Of a stretch of 64,000 nt of DNA, positions 34,809-46,237 are shown in pieces. Numbering within the stretch: position 1 is the first letter of the stretch; every line of letters starts with the position of its first letter. Below the pieces are notes generated by a model that was given only the letters and a program-made list of their open reading frames with translations, was not told where the DNA came from and searched no databases. The position numbers and the translations under genes are program-made. Source of the DNA: Cephalopachus bancanus (taxonomy: Eukaryota; Chordata; Mammalia; Primates; Tarsiidae); NCBI GenBank assembly GCA_027257055.1, contig JAPVLO010000074.1, positions 744,001 to 808,000 on the forward strand, in the 5' to 3' direction.

Positions 34809-36309
34809 GCAATAACTTTGATTTTTTCTTTCAATTTACAAACCTGTAAATTAGGGGAACAAGTCATTTTAGTGCTTAATAGCCTTGTTTGTTTTTTTTT
34901 CCTTTTATAAAATTAGCTATTTTAACATACTCTTCACAGTTAGTGGAAAATACAGATATCACGATGTTTTCAATCTCTCAGAGCTTCAATTTGTTGTGTT
35001 TCCTCATCCAGAGACTTCGGTTAAACATTAAGGAAATTACAGTTCCCTGAATATTTATACTTAATAAATAAAATAGCATTTAGTCAATGGCAATCCATTC
35101 ATTTTCATAAAGTTCTTATTAATTAATTACTTACTAATATTTATAGCATGTTTAAAAATTATTCAACATCTTCCACCCACTTAATTTCTCTAAGTACCAA
35201 TTCAGTTGAAGCACAAAAATGGTTTAAATGAGTTCAGTGTTTTCCTAAGAGAAATTGCTCACACTTTAATATATATTTACTCTTCTGATGCATGACTTAA
35301 AATGTAAGCACTTTCAAAGAACGTCACATTTTGGAAAACATGATACAAATTTAAGAAAAACTTTCAAGAAAGGATTTTTGAATCAGGACAGAACACTGAG
35401 CAACAAATAACTACTTAATGGAGAAAGGCATCTACATCTGTTCTGCTGGGACAATTCGTCCATGGTAGTTAATAGTTTTAAAAAAAGAAAACTGGGTTTG
35501 TAATTAATATCTTTAAAAGTACATATACTTTAAGGCACATTTTGTCACAAAGAGTAAGACAGCAGTATTGAATTGCTTTATACAAAAAAAAATCTTACAA
35601 TAATGAAAGCAAATCTAAATTCAATGTTGAGTCTAAATAAAATTATCCAATATATTTTAATATCATGGAGAATCTTCTGATGGTTGCTGAAGCTAGAATA
35701 ATGCTTAAAATTACTCAAAACATAACAGTTATTTTGTGGGATGAGGTTATAAACCTTTATTTCTTTAGAACATAATGTGGCTTTTAATGGCTTAAATAAC
35801 TCCCAAGCTCAGTAATTTTGAACCTCAACTCATAAACCATCTAAGAAGTCTGAAAGCTTTACGGAGCTCAGTTTGCTCAGAGATTTATCATCCTGAGATA
35901 AAATCTAAATAGATTTGGCTTAAGTTGTATACAAATCCTTACTCTCTCTCTGTGTTTTCTTTCAGTTAATTTTCTGTACATGCAGTTTCCGTGTAACATC
36001 TAAGCTTTTCATGTAATTATGTTATTTATACATATATACACTAAAAAAATTCTTATTTAATATATTTACATCATTATATGTGAACACAAAGCAAGATAAT
36101 TAAAAATGAATATCATCAAAATACAGAAAAATAATGAAACCTTATAAAGACTATTGGTCAAAATTCTGCAAAAGATAACATACTAAATGATAATTTGTTA
36201 AATCTAGTTTTATTAAAATCAGGAATGAAACCCTCACTAGACATTTTCAATATTATCTTGAAGTCAAGATAAAGCAATAAGGTAAGAAAACTAAATGTTT
36301 AATAAGCAA
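34809..36309. other. unassigned AT-rich DNA, 1.5 kb
   Basis: No gene, RNA or recognisable repeat. Confidence 0.5.
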
Positions 36310-36322
36310 GTAACTGCATTTT

Positions 36323-36510
36323 AAGTCTAGACCCACAAGTATCAGCTCTAATGGGCTGGCAAGTCAAGTGCTGAGTATTGCGATTGGAGTGGGGGCGGTT
36401 GGCAAGCCTAGACCCCAGGGTGTTGGCTCTAACGGGCTAGAATTCTAGCCCTGAGAGTGTTGCTGGGTTGGTGGGTTGGCAAACCAAGCCCCTTGGTTGT
36501 CTCAGCTTTG
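36323..36510 (-). repeat. tandem repeats inside the LTR
   Basis: Unit 1 (36323-36403) starts 'aagtctagacccacaag', unit 2 (36404-36480) starts 'aagcctagaccccaggg', and a partial third starts at 36481. Both full units share 'ggctctaa.gggct' and end in 'ggttggc'. Confidence 0.8.
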
Positions 36511-36707
36511 TAGTCTCTCCTTCTTCCGGCAGCTCTCCTGGTTCAGCTGGCTCTCTTGGCAGGCAAGCCAGCCTCTGGGGGTGCATCGGGCTTTAAGACT
36601 GATGGTCTTCTGCAGCTCTTCAGGTTGCTACTCTTCAGGGTCAAGGTTCTTGTCTCATGCCCAGGAAGAATGAGGTACATGGACAGCCGGAAGGTGAGAA
36701 AGCTGGA

Positions 36708-36713
36708 TTTATT
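36708..36713 (-). terminator. LTR poly(A) signal AATAAA
   Basis: A minus-strand AATAAA inside the solo LTR, about 75 bases downstream of its TATA box, as expected at the R/U5 junction. Confidence 0.75.
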
Positions 36714-36784
36714 GAGGACAGAAAAGCTCCCCCAGTGGGAGGGTGCCCTAAGGGGTTGCCCATCTGGGACTGAAAGCCTGGTGC

Positions 36785-36794
36785 TTATATAGCC
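36785..36794 (-). promoter_or_regulatory. LTR TATA box
   Basis: The plus strand reads 'gcttatatag', so CTATATAAGC on the minus strand. It lies between the U3 part and the AATAAA signal of the LTR. Confidence 0.65.
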
Positions 36795-37016
36795 CTAAGT
36801 CCAAGCTGATTAGCTAGCACTAGCTGTGAGTTGTTGCGGTCTGATTGGTTGCTTTTCAATCCCAGCTGTGAGGATTTTTAGCTCTAGCTTGAGAGGCTTG
36901 CAGGGAGCTTGTTTACCAATGCTGAGCCTGAGAGGTCCTCCAGGAGTTCACTACTTTGTTACCAGAGGACTCTCCTATCTGTCTGCATAGACTTTCTCTA
37001 GCTATTTCCTGTCTCA

Positions 37017-38157
37017 GTACCTATGCTCCATTTCTCTCTTTATCACTCTGCAGGTAAACTTCAGGAAAACAAAGAACTTGTTATAATTTCATGCTACAGG
37101 AAGTATTATGTGTTTTGTCATATTCTTACTTACATGCCTTTAATTAATATTTAAATGTTTGAATTTTTCTGTATAGGCCCAATCTTACAAAATAATATGA
37201 AGTTACATGTTTATCTAAAAGCCCAGGAATCAGCAAGACATTGCAGCCATTTTTAAATAAAGTTAGCATACTTTTGTATGTAAACCAGTTAAAATACAAT
37301 TCATTAAATTTTCTGTAGAAATGATTGATAATTCAAATGCTAAATAAAAGTCTATTCTCAGTAAATATTTTTAAAAATAAGATGTTCTTCAGAAACTGTC
37401 AGCACAATATTCTAAGACTTTGTTATTATGTATGCTTCTATTTAAAACAAATTTATGTAAAATGTTTATTTATGTGTTTTATTGTTTGCTTTGTAATATT
37501 TTAAATGGCTGCCATTATGAAAGTCATTTCCAAATTTTTGAATCATCTTCTTAGTTTGGATCTTCATACTAAATAAAAACTTTTAAAAATGTAAGCACTT
37601 TTGGTGCTTTCTTTGTTTTTTTCAAGATCACATTTTTGTTTACTTACAGAATAACTTGATTTTTTATGCATTTTGAATCTCTCTCAGTTTACTGTGCTCT
37701 TTTATTTGTTCTAAGAGTAATTTTCAGTTGATTTTTTTGAGTTTTTCTGTTAGACAAACATGTCTTTGCACATAGCAGTTCATCTTTTCCTCTAGTAGCT
37801 GTTTTTGTTTGTTTGTTTGTTTGTTTGTTTCCTCCTTGCTTTCTTGCTGTGATTACAACTTCTGGTAGTAACCTTCATATATTATTTTTATTATTGTGGA
37901 GTTCTACTTTTAATTGAACAAATAGCTGTCCTCAAAAGAAACAGGCATATATTCTTTCTTTGATCCTGTTTTCTGAAAATACTGTGAAAACATCAGTGTA
38001 ATTTTTGTGTCCTGTTCACATAATGGGATGTGCATTAATGTATTTAGTCATTTTATTATATGTGTATGTGCATACAGCTGTAATGAACGTATCGTGAATT
38101 CTATCAAATCCATTTTAAATGTCACACACTCTTTTGCAACCTATCTTCTGAACTGCT
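37017..38157. other. unassigned DNA with a (GTTT)n run
   Basis: Nothing recognised apart from a (TTTG)n microsatellite at about 37803-37831. It lies between the solo LTR and the FAM32A retrocopy. Confidence 0.55.
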
Positions 38158-38167
38158 GGCAGGTGCC

Positions 38168-38504
38168 ATGGAAGCCTATAAGCAGGTCCAAAAGGGATCT
38201 CTGGAACTAAAAGTCATTGAGATGCTCAGTCTGATTGAAAAAAAGAAGCAGAGAAAAGAAGGACAAGGGGAGGTAAAAACTCTGGAAACAATGAGAATGG
38301 GCAAAAAAGAAGGAGAAAAAGAGGCATGACCTGGAGAAGGGAAACCCTGCCCTAGAGACCTAGGTGAAGACGGAAAAGTGACAAATGGAAAGGATTCAGA
38401 AGAGAGCATTCCAAACGCACGAGTAGAGAGTGGAATTTGTCACGAGATTCCTGGACACACTCACCAAGCATGACAACATTCCCAAAGTTAAGTGGACAAA
38501 GTAG
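38168..38504 (+). pseudogene. FAM32A: processed pseudogene of FAM32A
   Basis: The reading frame opens at the ATG of 38168 with residues MEAYKQVQKGSLELK, nearly the start of FAM32A, a small (about 112-residue) lysine-rich nuclear protein. It then runs through a Lys/Glu-rich stretch and hits a stop (TGA) near 38327. A second frame from 38385 reads the family's C-terminal part, beginning MERIQK and ending LDTLTKHDNIPKVKWTK before a TAG stop at 38502-38504. It contains one in-frame stop (TAG) after 'QTHE'. The span of 337 nt against 339 expected shows a net frameshift and no introns, although the parent gene is spliced. So it is a dead retrocopy. GC and codon use differ from the AT-rich flanks. 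The family assignment comes from memory of the protein, not a search. Confidence 0.9.
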
Positions 38505-38707
38505 CCTCCCAGCTCTGAGTGTAGAGACACATGGACAGGAAACAGAAGTTACATTGGGGCTATGCTTAGTCTCTTTGGTGTTTTCTGAAAATGTTGTTTT
38601 GCACATGCTCTTTTATCTTCTGCTGCTGTAGTGCTTTTCGAAGTCATGTAGCTGTGTGCCCTCATTCTGGAATGTGACTACAGTAAATCCTTTCACCCAG
38701 TTTAGTT
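38505..38707 (+). pseudogene. 3'UTR part of the FAM32A retrocopy
   Basis: The sequence after the stop stays less AT-rich and ends at a weak poly(A) signal (agtaaa, 38682-38687) about 20 bases before the end. No A-tail survives. A possible degraded target duplication is ttctgaactgct (38146-38157) against ttcttgactgct (38708-38719), 10 of 12 bases. The parent 3'UTR could not be compared. Confidence 0.5.
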
Positions 38708-38759
38708 TTCTTGACTGCTATAAAAGATAAACCTTTTTAGTTTAGAGGGAAAGATTTGA

Positions 38760-39480
38760 AAGTTTATCCAGAGGTAAAGACCATTTCTGGGTATGTGTCC
38801 TGTAAAAATATCTTAACCCTCAGTTCCATCTAACCCTTTGAGACCAAGGAAGATGTCTTCATCTGAATGAAACCAACTCCCAAGAATAAGGAGATAATGA
38901 CAGCATGGCCTACAATGTGCAGACTGCCATAGGATCCTGCAGGGCCTGTCCTTCCAAACTCCTAATTTAGGGCTTATGCTATTTCATCCAGGCTCTGGGA
39001 AGCCACTTTCAGGATTATGGTTTTTAGAATGTCTCTTCAGTCACCTGGCCAACGAGATAATGCAGCCTGGGTAGCAGAACAACCACTTAAGGTATGGATG
39101 GAATGTACACCGTGGTCATTTCTGAGCCTGTTCTCTCAAAATTCCTCTTCCAGACACTTCTAATGGGTAATGCCATGGAAGACATTGCTAATCAATCACA
39201 GAATTCTTTATAATGGAGCCCAGACATTCCCTGCCTCACAACCCTCAGGCTAGGGTTCCAAACAGACTCTCATATCTATTCAAAGTTGTCACATGACATG
39301 AAATCTGTTTGGAATTCCTGCCCTAAGGATACCTCAGGGGTGACAGAACCAGGCAGAACCCAACACAAACAGATGTGAGTGCGGTCAAATAGAAGGATCT
39401 AACTGCTGGAGGGACAGGATCTTTAAAACCCTTCTTATACTGAATAAGGATCAAACTACATATTTGTTGTTTGGGGAAAA
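38760..39480. other. unassigned GC-richer block
   Basis: About 700 bp with balanced composition and no L1, Alu, L2, MIR or MaLR phrases. Typical text is 'ggatcctgcagggcctgtcc', 'ctctgggaagccactttcag' and 'gtaatgccatggaagacatt'. No long open frame runs through it. It could be ERV-internal sequence or a non-coding retrocopy. It starts soon after the FAM32A retrocopy, and I cannot exclude that the two are one insertion. Confidence 0.4.
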
Positions 39481-40015
39481 TGGCCATAGATGTTAAAATC
39501 ATAACAAAGCCAGAAGAGAAAAACCAGTGTTGGGTGTCATTTGTAAGTAACAGAATAAAGCATAAACCAGTTTATCTTATTTTTAAAAAGCAAAAGAGAT
39601 ATACTCCTTTGACAATGCAATTTGAAGATTTTGAGTCATTTGTCTTCTAATATTTAACTAAATTTGTAATTCCGGATTAAAAACGACTTTGCTAAGACGC
39701 ATAATTATACCCCTAGGTTAAATTTGTCAACACTTAATTACATTGCTTTAATCTGCATTCATTCAGATGGTTAATAGTTTTTGAAACACTCTATAGTTTT
39801 CACATTTATTTTCAAGGTTATACTCTCTTTACAAAATGAACTGGGAAGTATCACTTTCTCCATGCTTTCAAATAGGATATACTGCATGAAAGTGATTAAT
39901 TTCTTGAAATTTGAATATATATTCTAAATTATAAATTCTGGCAGCGTCGTACAGAATTTTTTAAAAATAATGTTTTGCCCATTCTCCCCTCCCCCCAATT
40001 TAATATGTTGAGAAA
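39481..40015. other. unassigned AT-rich DNA
   Basis: Nothing recognised. Confidence 0.5.
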
Positions 40016-40019
40016 TCCT

Positions 40020-40775
40020 ATGGACTTCACCTGCATAATATATTCAGAATCTAACCATTTCTCACTACCATCCTTTCTTGCTTGCGTTACTGTAATAACC
40101 TCTTTAATAAGTTTCCCTGCCTCTATTCTTGCTTCTCCTGTTTCATTTGGTTCTTAACACAGTAGAAAGTTCGGTTCTATTAAATACCTAGATCATGTCA
40201 CATCCCTGCTCGACTCTGCAAAGTCTATCCATTGTACTCAAAGTAAATGCAAAGCCCTTTCCATGGTTGAGGAGATTTTTCCTGATCTGGCTTTCTGTTA
40301 CCTCTACACATTCTGTCCTTTTTCTCACCCTCTTTCAATCATATGGACCCCCTTGTTCTATCTGGAACAAGATCCCAACCAAGGCAGGCTCTTCACTGTA
40401 GCTGTGTTTCCTGCATCGAATGTCATCCTTTACATGTCTCTTTGCTACCTCTTCCAACTACTACAAATGTGTGCACAAATCTCTTTCATATGTCCTAACT
40501 TGAGTATATTGTTTGATACAAAAAACTCATACACCTTTTATAAAATCACTTTATAATCAGGGACTTTTTTTCATTTTCTTTTTAACATCCACATCACTTG
40601 AAACCTTCTACCATGATTGACGTGTTTCATATGTCTGTTAGCTCTTATCTATATCCTTTCGTCGAGTTGTAAAATTCACAGGCATATTCTTTGACTCTTC
40701 ATTTAATGATTAGTCCTGCATACCTGAATGCATGACTAACACATAGTGGGCATTTAAGGAATACTTCCTGGATAC
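40020..40775 (+). mobile_element. L2 LINE 3' region
   Basis: The order of phrases is that of L2: 'gttactgtaataacctcttt', 'aagtttccctgcctctattc', 'agatcatgtcacatccctgc', 'aaagtaaatgcaaagccctt', 'tttcctgatctggctttctg', 'catcgaatgtcatcctttac' and the tail 'acacatagtgggcatttaag'. The copy is ancient and non-coding. Open frames of 68-97 codons inside it are chance remnants. Confidence 0.87.
40331..40395 (+). repeat. donor-like copy of a 61-bp duplication
   Basis: This part of the L2 recurs at 41098-41158 with three substitutions and a 4-base length difference. Since L2 is ancient, such similarity means a much later local copy event. Confidence 0.9.
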
Positions 40776-41097
40776 ATGGAAATTCTTAGAACATTTTTTC
40801 CACTTCTTAAGACAATTAAAATAGTGAATCCAGAAAATCAATTAGCAATTATTCGGGTTTTCAAACTTCTTAACAAAATATTTGTCACACATAACTGTGC
40901 TATAGTGTTACTTCTAAAACAATGACATATAAATTTGGTCCAATTTATTGGTATACATCCTTTAAAATCAATACCAGAAACCCTTCATATTTTAGTTTAA
41001 TGTCATCAACTTTAAATCAGTATATTCTTTTTTCTTGATGGATGAATAATTATGAAGTTGGTCATTTTGTAACAATTCAGTACACTTTCAGACACTG

Positions 41098-41158
41098 TCT
41101 TTCAATCATATGGGACCCCTTGTTCTATCTGGAACATGATCCCAAGGCAGGCTCTTCA
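41098..41158 (+). repeat. second copy of the 61-bp L2 segment
   Basis: Matches 40331-40395 at 58 of 61 aligned bases with one 4-base gap. The surrounding sequence is not L2, there is no A-tail and no TSD, so this is not a retrotransposition copy. Confidence 0.88.
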
Positions 41159-41969
41159 TTTGTCATTTTACTTAGAAGTAGACCTTAAAGTAAGTCAGAA
41201 GCAACTCTGTGGTAGACTGATTACTTTGAGAGGACTCGACTACTATACTGAACTTCAGAAGACTTACTAGCTTTGTGGAAACAGAACACATCCTCTTGTT
41301 CCAAAACTGTTCCAAAATCCTGCAAAGCCTCTGCAGCACATTTGCTGTCTTTCGCACTAGCTTACATTCCTCCCTTTTACATAGTTACCTTCTGTTATTA
41401 GTCACTTCAGATTTGGAGTCTTATGATACATATGACGAAAACTAATGACAAACCTTTACATTCACTATGTTTTTCTTGCCTCTACAAGCCTATTTTCATG
41501 TTTTCATCCATGAATTAGTAAGTAGTAAGAATATCTATACACATAGAAATATATAATGTTCTTCTGCTAAAACCTTCTGTACTAATAATTTTATTTACAT
41601 TATTACCATTACTCTTCTTTAGAACATGGATTATATTAAAAATCATTTTATGTGATATGTCTTCTTTATCTTGATGACAGTTGATTAGAAAATTTTAAAA
41701 TGTGAATATGGTGTCCATATTAAGAAAGACTAATTAGCTATACTCGTATATAGATAGGCTATGAATATAGAATTTCATATTGAGAGTGAAAAAATATTTG
41801 CAAATCATCACTGTTTCAGATATTTCTAATCTATCTTAACTGTATCCAGAAGCATAAAAATATTTAATCATTGAGAAAGTCCATAATGAATCCAAGTATG
41901 CTTAGTTTTTTACTGAAGAAAAACAAGTACAGTAAAATGGACTAAGTTAAAAACAAAAATGTAGTCCAC

Positions 41970-42012
41970 AATATATATATATATATCTATCTATATATAT
42001 ATAGTATATATT
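41970..42012 (+). repeat. (AT)n-rich microsatellite
   Basis: Alternating AT with a short 'ctatctat' interruption. Confidence 0.93.
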
Positions 42013-43009
42013 ATGATTCAAATAGCTGGACATAAAACATAACAGGAATTTGAAATGCCATCTTCAAAGCTTTATGATAAAGGTTCAGTAAGAATGTTTG
42101 GAAAGATGAATAATGATAAATATAAAGCACTATCCTACCTAAATCTTTACTGATAATACAACTCTCAATATAATACAGACTACAAGTTATAATTGTCCAG
42201 TTTTTAAGCTCTGAAAGAGAAAAAAGAGAAACTTTTATGCCAAAAGATGGAACATGTGGCATGCCAATGACAACCATACCTTTGATGAGAAGAAAATGTA
42301 TAAACTTGTAACAAAAGTGTCTAAGACCAAATTAATTATACCAAGTCACTTAAATGTCAATAAAGCACTAAAATTGCAAGCATCTTCAAATACTTAATTG
42401 GTTTTATAGGTCAAAGCGACAATTGAAGAAAACATGCACCTGGAGAATGTTCTGTCAATCTCAAATGTGTCTGATTTGTAGATTAATGTAAATAATTAAA
42501 ATGTGCATATCAACTGACTTAGATGTCAGATATTAGATTCTAGATATCAGTGGACTTAAAGAGTTATTTTCTCAATATATCAAAGAACATATGGACCTAT
42601 AAGTAGTTCAACATCCATCACTATCATCCACTAATTAAACTATGACTCTCGATGGAAAAAAATATAAGGTAAGCATTTTTTAACATGTGTGTTTAAAACA
42701 CACAGTGTATTTGAATAGGACTAGATGATATTTTGGCCTCTCAAAGCTGACTGCAATCGTTGAACGCTGAGGACAATTTGACTTTTCTTTTGCATTATTT
42801 TTTTCTTCATCAGTGACATGTAGAATTATACATGATATGCAATTTAACTAGAAGTACAAAGAAAAATTATTTTTTAAACTGCAAGTAAAAAAAAAAAACA
42901 CCTACAAATAGCCAATACTGAACATATAGATTCATCCTAGAAAAAACTGGGAATTTCTAACAATCACATTGATTCAACAATTTTTTTTTTTTTTTTTTTT
43001 TTAGTCATG

Positions 43010-44065
43010 TGTTATATACCAAGCACTCTTGAAGGTCCTTGGGACATATCACTGAATAAATAGACAATAAAGTATATTCTTGTGAAGCATACATTATAGT
43101 TGGCGAAGTTAAGCTAAAAATAGTAGAAAATTTCTAATTTTATAGTAGATAGTAAGTAAATACAGAATATTTGAAGCAATAAATTCCATGGGAAGACTGA
43201 ATAGAATAAGGGGGAGTTGGAAGTGTGCTGTGTTGGGGAGGAATAGAAATTTTGCTATTAATTATGGTGCTGAAGATAGCATCCATTGAGAAGGTGACGT
43301 TTGAAAATATACTTAAACCAGGTGTGGGAGCTAGGCAGTCAGCACTTTCTGAGGCAGTTCAGCTTTCCAAAAACAGAAAAAATACAATGCTTTAAGTTTC
43401 ATGCCTTGACTATTTCAGGAACTCCAAAAAGACCAGTGTGGTTGGGACAATGTGAGAAAAAGAAGAAAAGTAAGGGATGAGAATAAAAGTTAAAGAGATG
43501 AGAGTTTTATGTCAGGCTTTCAAGGCCAATGTAAGACATTTTCCTTTTACTCAGAATTAAAGGATAATTTGTGGAGATTTGTCCAAAAGAATGACTTGGT
43601 CTGATTTACGTTTTAAAGGGACATCTTTTGTGTGGGGTGTAGATTGTAGGGAGAAATTGAAAAATCAAACACTGTTATTAAAAGAATATTGCAATAATCA
43701 ATATAACAAATGGTGAGTCAAGCAAGTTAAGAATGTATATGAAGGGAAGTGGTTATGTTCTGATTGTCTTCTGAATACAGACTAAACAGGATATTTTTGT
43801 GTCATATATTATAATAAAAATGGGAAGGTAAATTTGAGAAATCAATATGATGGAGACATTCAAATATTATGAGAAAGAGAATGAATAGTACATGATTGTG
43901 AAAAAAAATAAAGAATCCAGTTTTGCTTTGTTGAATTTAATATATCTACTGGATATTTAAATGGGAATATGAGGTTGGTAACTGGTAATATAAGAGTTAA
44001 GCGTTCAAGAAAGAGATTTATTCTGGAAATAAATATTTGGGGTCACCAGCATATTGGTATTATCA
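43010..44065 (-). mobile_element. L2 LINE 3' region, about 1 kb
   Basis: The plus strand follows the complement of L2 over its whole length: 'ataccaagcactcttgaagg', 'gtgaagcatacattatagtt', 'gagaaggtgacgtttgaaaa', 'aaaagaccagtgtggttggg', 'ttggtctgatttacgtttta', 'ttgcaataatcaatataaca', 'ctactggatatttaaatggg' and 'ggggtcaccagcatattggt'. It is a long, ancient, non-coding copy that faces the L2 at 40 kb. Confidence 0.82.
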
Positions 44066-44078
44066 AAAGTGATGATAA

Positions 44079-44390
44079 GGCCAGGCGTGATGGCTCAAGC
44101 ATGTTTTCCTAGCACTTTGGTAGGCCTAGGTGACAGGATTGCCTGAGTCCAGGTGTTCGAGACCAGCCTGAGTGACTTGGTGAGATCTCATCTCTACAAT
44201 AAATCAAAAAATTAGCTGGAAGTAGTGGCATGCACCTGTGGTTCCAGCTACTTGGAAAGCTGTGGTGGAAGGATCACCTGAGCCCAGCAGATTGAGGCTG
44301 CAGTGGGTGTGAGCATACCACTGCACTCCAGCCTGGGCAACAGAGTAAGACTCCAACTCACACACACACAACTCCCCCCCCCCAAAAAAG
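44079..44390 (+). mobile_element. older Alu SINE with CA/C-rich tail
   Basis: Starts 'ggccaggcgtgatggctcaa', has the 'caataaatcaaaaaattagc' linker and ends 'gactccaactcacacacaca' followed by a run of ten Cs and six As. The A-tail has become a (CA)n plus poly-C run. It directly abuts a truncated L1 on its right. Confidence 0.94.
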
Positions 44391-45195
44391 TGGGCAAAAT
44401 ATATTAATAGACACTTCTCAAAGAAGACATATGAGCAGCCAACAGATACAAGAAAAAAATGCTCAACCTCACTAATCATCAAAGAAATGCAAATTAAAAT
44501 CACACTGAGATACTACCTAATTCCAGTCAGGGTGGCCATCATTAATAAATCAAAAAACAGCAGATGTTAGTGGTACTGTAAACTAGTACAACCTCTGTGA
44601 AAAGCAGTGTGCAATTTCTAAAAGATCTAAAAATTGACCTTCCAGATGACCCAGCAATTCTCCTTCTAGGAATATACCCACAGGAACTCAAATAATTCTA
44701 AAAAAAGTTACCTGCACATGCATGTTTATTAGAGCATTATTCACAACAGCAAAAACATGGAAACACCTTTGCTGTCTATTGAAAGTGGAATGGGTAAAAA
44801 AAAAAAAAGGAAAGAAAGAAATGTGGTACATAACACAATGGAATATTGTGCAGCCATAAAGAAGGACAAAATTATGAACTTGGCAGCAACTTGGATGGAT
44901 ATAGAGTCTATCATACTCATAGGATCTATCACAGAAACAAAAACTGAGTAGTACATGTCCTCACTCATAAATGGATCCTGAATTTGTCACAATACTACAG
45001 GAAAGGGATCAGCAGTATTGGAACATTGCCAGGTGCATAGGGCTTATGACATCAATAAGGTTACCTGATCCCAAACCAGGCAAAGTGAGGATCAATGGGA
45101 GGCCCAAACTTCACCTGTACTATTATGACCACTCATGCATCTAATTTTGAATTGTACCCCACATCTTTAAAATTTAAAAAAAGGAAAGAAAAATG
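44391..45195 (+). mobile_element. 5'-truncated L1: ORF2 C-terminus and 3'UTR
   Basis: Begins 'gtgggcaaaatatattaata' and continues 'catatgagcagccaacagat', 'agcaattctccttctaggaa', 'cagccataaagaaggacaaa' and 'cagcaacttggatggatata', the end of ORF2. A single-unit 3'UTR ('gatcagcagtattggaacat' to 'gaattgtaccccacatcttt') and a short A-tail follow. Stops are present in all frames. The 3'UTR lacks the G-rich tandem repeats of the L1 at 12.4 kb. Confidence 0.93.
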
Positions 45196-46225
45196 TTTTA
45201 CAGAGGTACATATAATTTTGTATATATGCATATTCTAATTTTATAAATTTTATGTTGTCTGTCTAAAATTTTATAGCTTCCTAATTATTTATATCTTATA
45301 AATGTATACTCACTTGAGAATCTAATTTTTTCTCCATATGTTATATTATTTCTCTAAAGGATAGTTCTGGTTTATATGAGCTCCTGATCCTACAAAAGGT
45401 GAAACTTCCCTTGGATTTATGTTTGTTTCATTGTGATCAAGTTCAAAGATGCTAATGACTTGTTTTTCCCCTTTTCTCATATCCAGATATAAGAGTTACT
45501 TCGTGTCCATGTTGAAGGAGATGTAAAACCAGAGTGAAAGAAAAGTAACTTAGACTTATCGTTTGAAACATGAATCCTTTCAGTCTTTTCAGGTTTCAAA
45601 AGTAACAAGAAAAAAGTTTTCATTCAGCAGGTACATGTATGGATGTCTTTAGGTAAATGGCCACTTGCTTTTCTTCAAGTAAAAGAATGTGACCCACAAT
45701 AAACTACATTTTGTTCACATTTTATAAAGTATTTTATGGACATTGAAATCATTCCCATAATAAGCAACCCATGGTATTTTTATATTGCTTTTTCTCTGGT
45801 TCTTTTACTCACAAGTTCTTGGTAGTTCACCTTGTACATTCACTCACTGTCTGTAGCCCTGGAGACATAGTATGTTCCAGATGGTGTTTTTTCTTTCTCT
45901 CAAGGAGGATAAATAGCTTCCTTTCTTTCTTTTTTTTTTTTTGGAAGGGTCTTCAGATCACCATGCCTATTGTTAAAAAAATAAAAACAAAACAGATTAA
46001 TAGTGCTAATAATTTAATATTTACAACTTAGAAATGAGAAGGAGTAAATGTAACAAAATAAAAGATTCAACTACACAGTGATCTGCATTCAATATAGCAT
46101 GGAGTTGTGATGCTATGCTGAAGTAGGACATAGGTCAGAAGAACGTTAACTGCAGCAATCACAGTTTCAGATAAAAGAAAAACATGGCAGATGGCAGTAC
46201 TTTCCATTGATACTTTTTTCAAAAA
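45196..46225. other. unassigned AT-rich DNA
   Basis: No gene or repeat recognised. A pyrimidine run lies at 45890-45942. Confidence 0.5.
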
Positions 46226-46237
46226 ACAGAGTATAAA

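Larger units (their letters stand above)
36315..37016 (-). mobile_element. solo ERV LTR, about 700 bp
   Basis: On the minus strand it starts TGAGACAGGAAATAGC at 37016 and ends ...AAAATGCA at 36315, a TG...CA pair. A TATA box (CTATATAAGC on minus) lies at about 36785-36794. A poly(A) signal AATAAA (36708-36713) follows at the usual distance. The U5-side part carries about 80-bp tandem repeats (36323-36403, 36404-36480, partial third). Flanks give a tentative 5-bp duplication (gtaac before, gtacc after; one mismatch). No gag, pol or env is next to it, so it is a recombined solo LTR. Class is probably ERV1, by the start sequence only. Confidence 0.8.
40776..42960. other. mostly unassigned AT-rich DNA
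   Basis: It holds the 61-bp copy of L2 sequence at 41098-41158 and a mixed (AT)n/(TATC)n run at 41970-42012. No gene seen. An 88-codon minus-strand frame at 42011-42277 has no family resemblance. Confidence 0.5.

Noticed and set aside
36476..36792. 65-78 codon frames in the solo LTR
   Set aside because: They run through non-coding U5/R/U3 sequence, and no retroviral protein motif is present.
38176..38606. minus-strand frames of 77 and 84 codons
   Set aside because: They are antisense to the FAM32A retrocopy.
38146..38719. TSD of the FAM32A retrocopy
   Set aside because: Only 10 of 12 bases match and no A-tail precedes the right copy, so it is mentioned as tentative but not listed as a feature.
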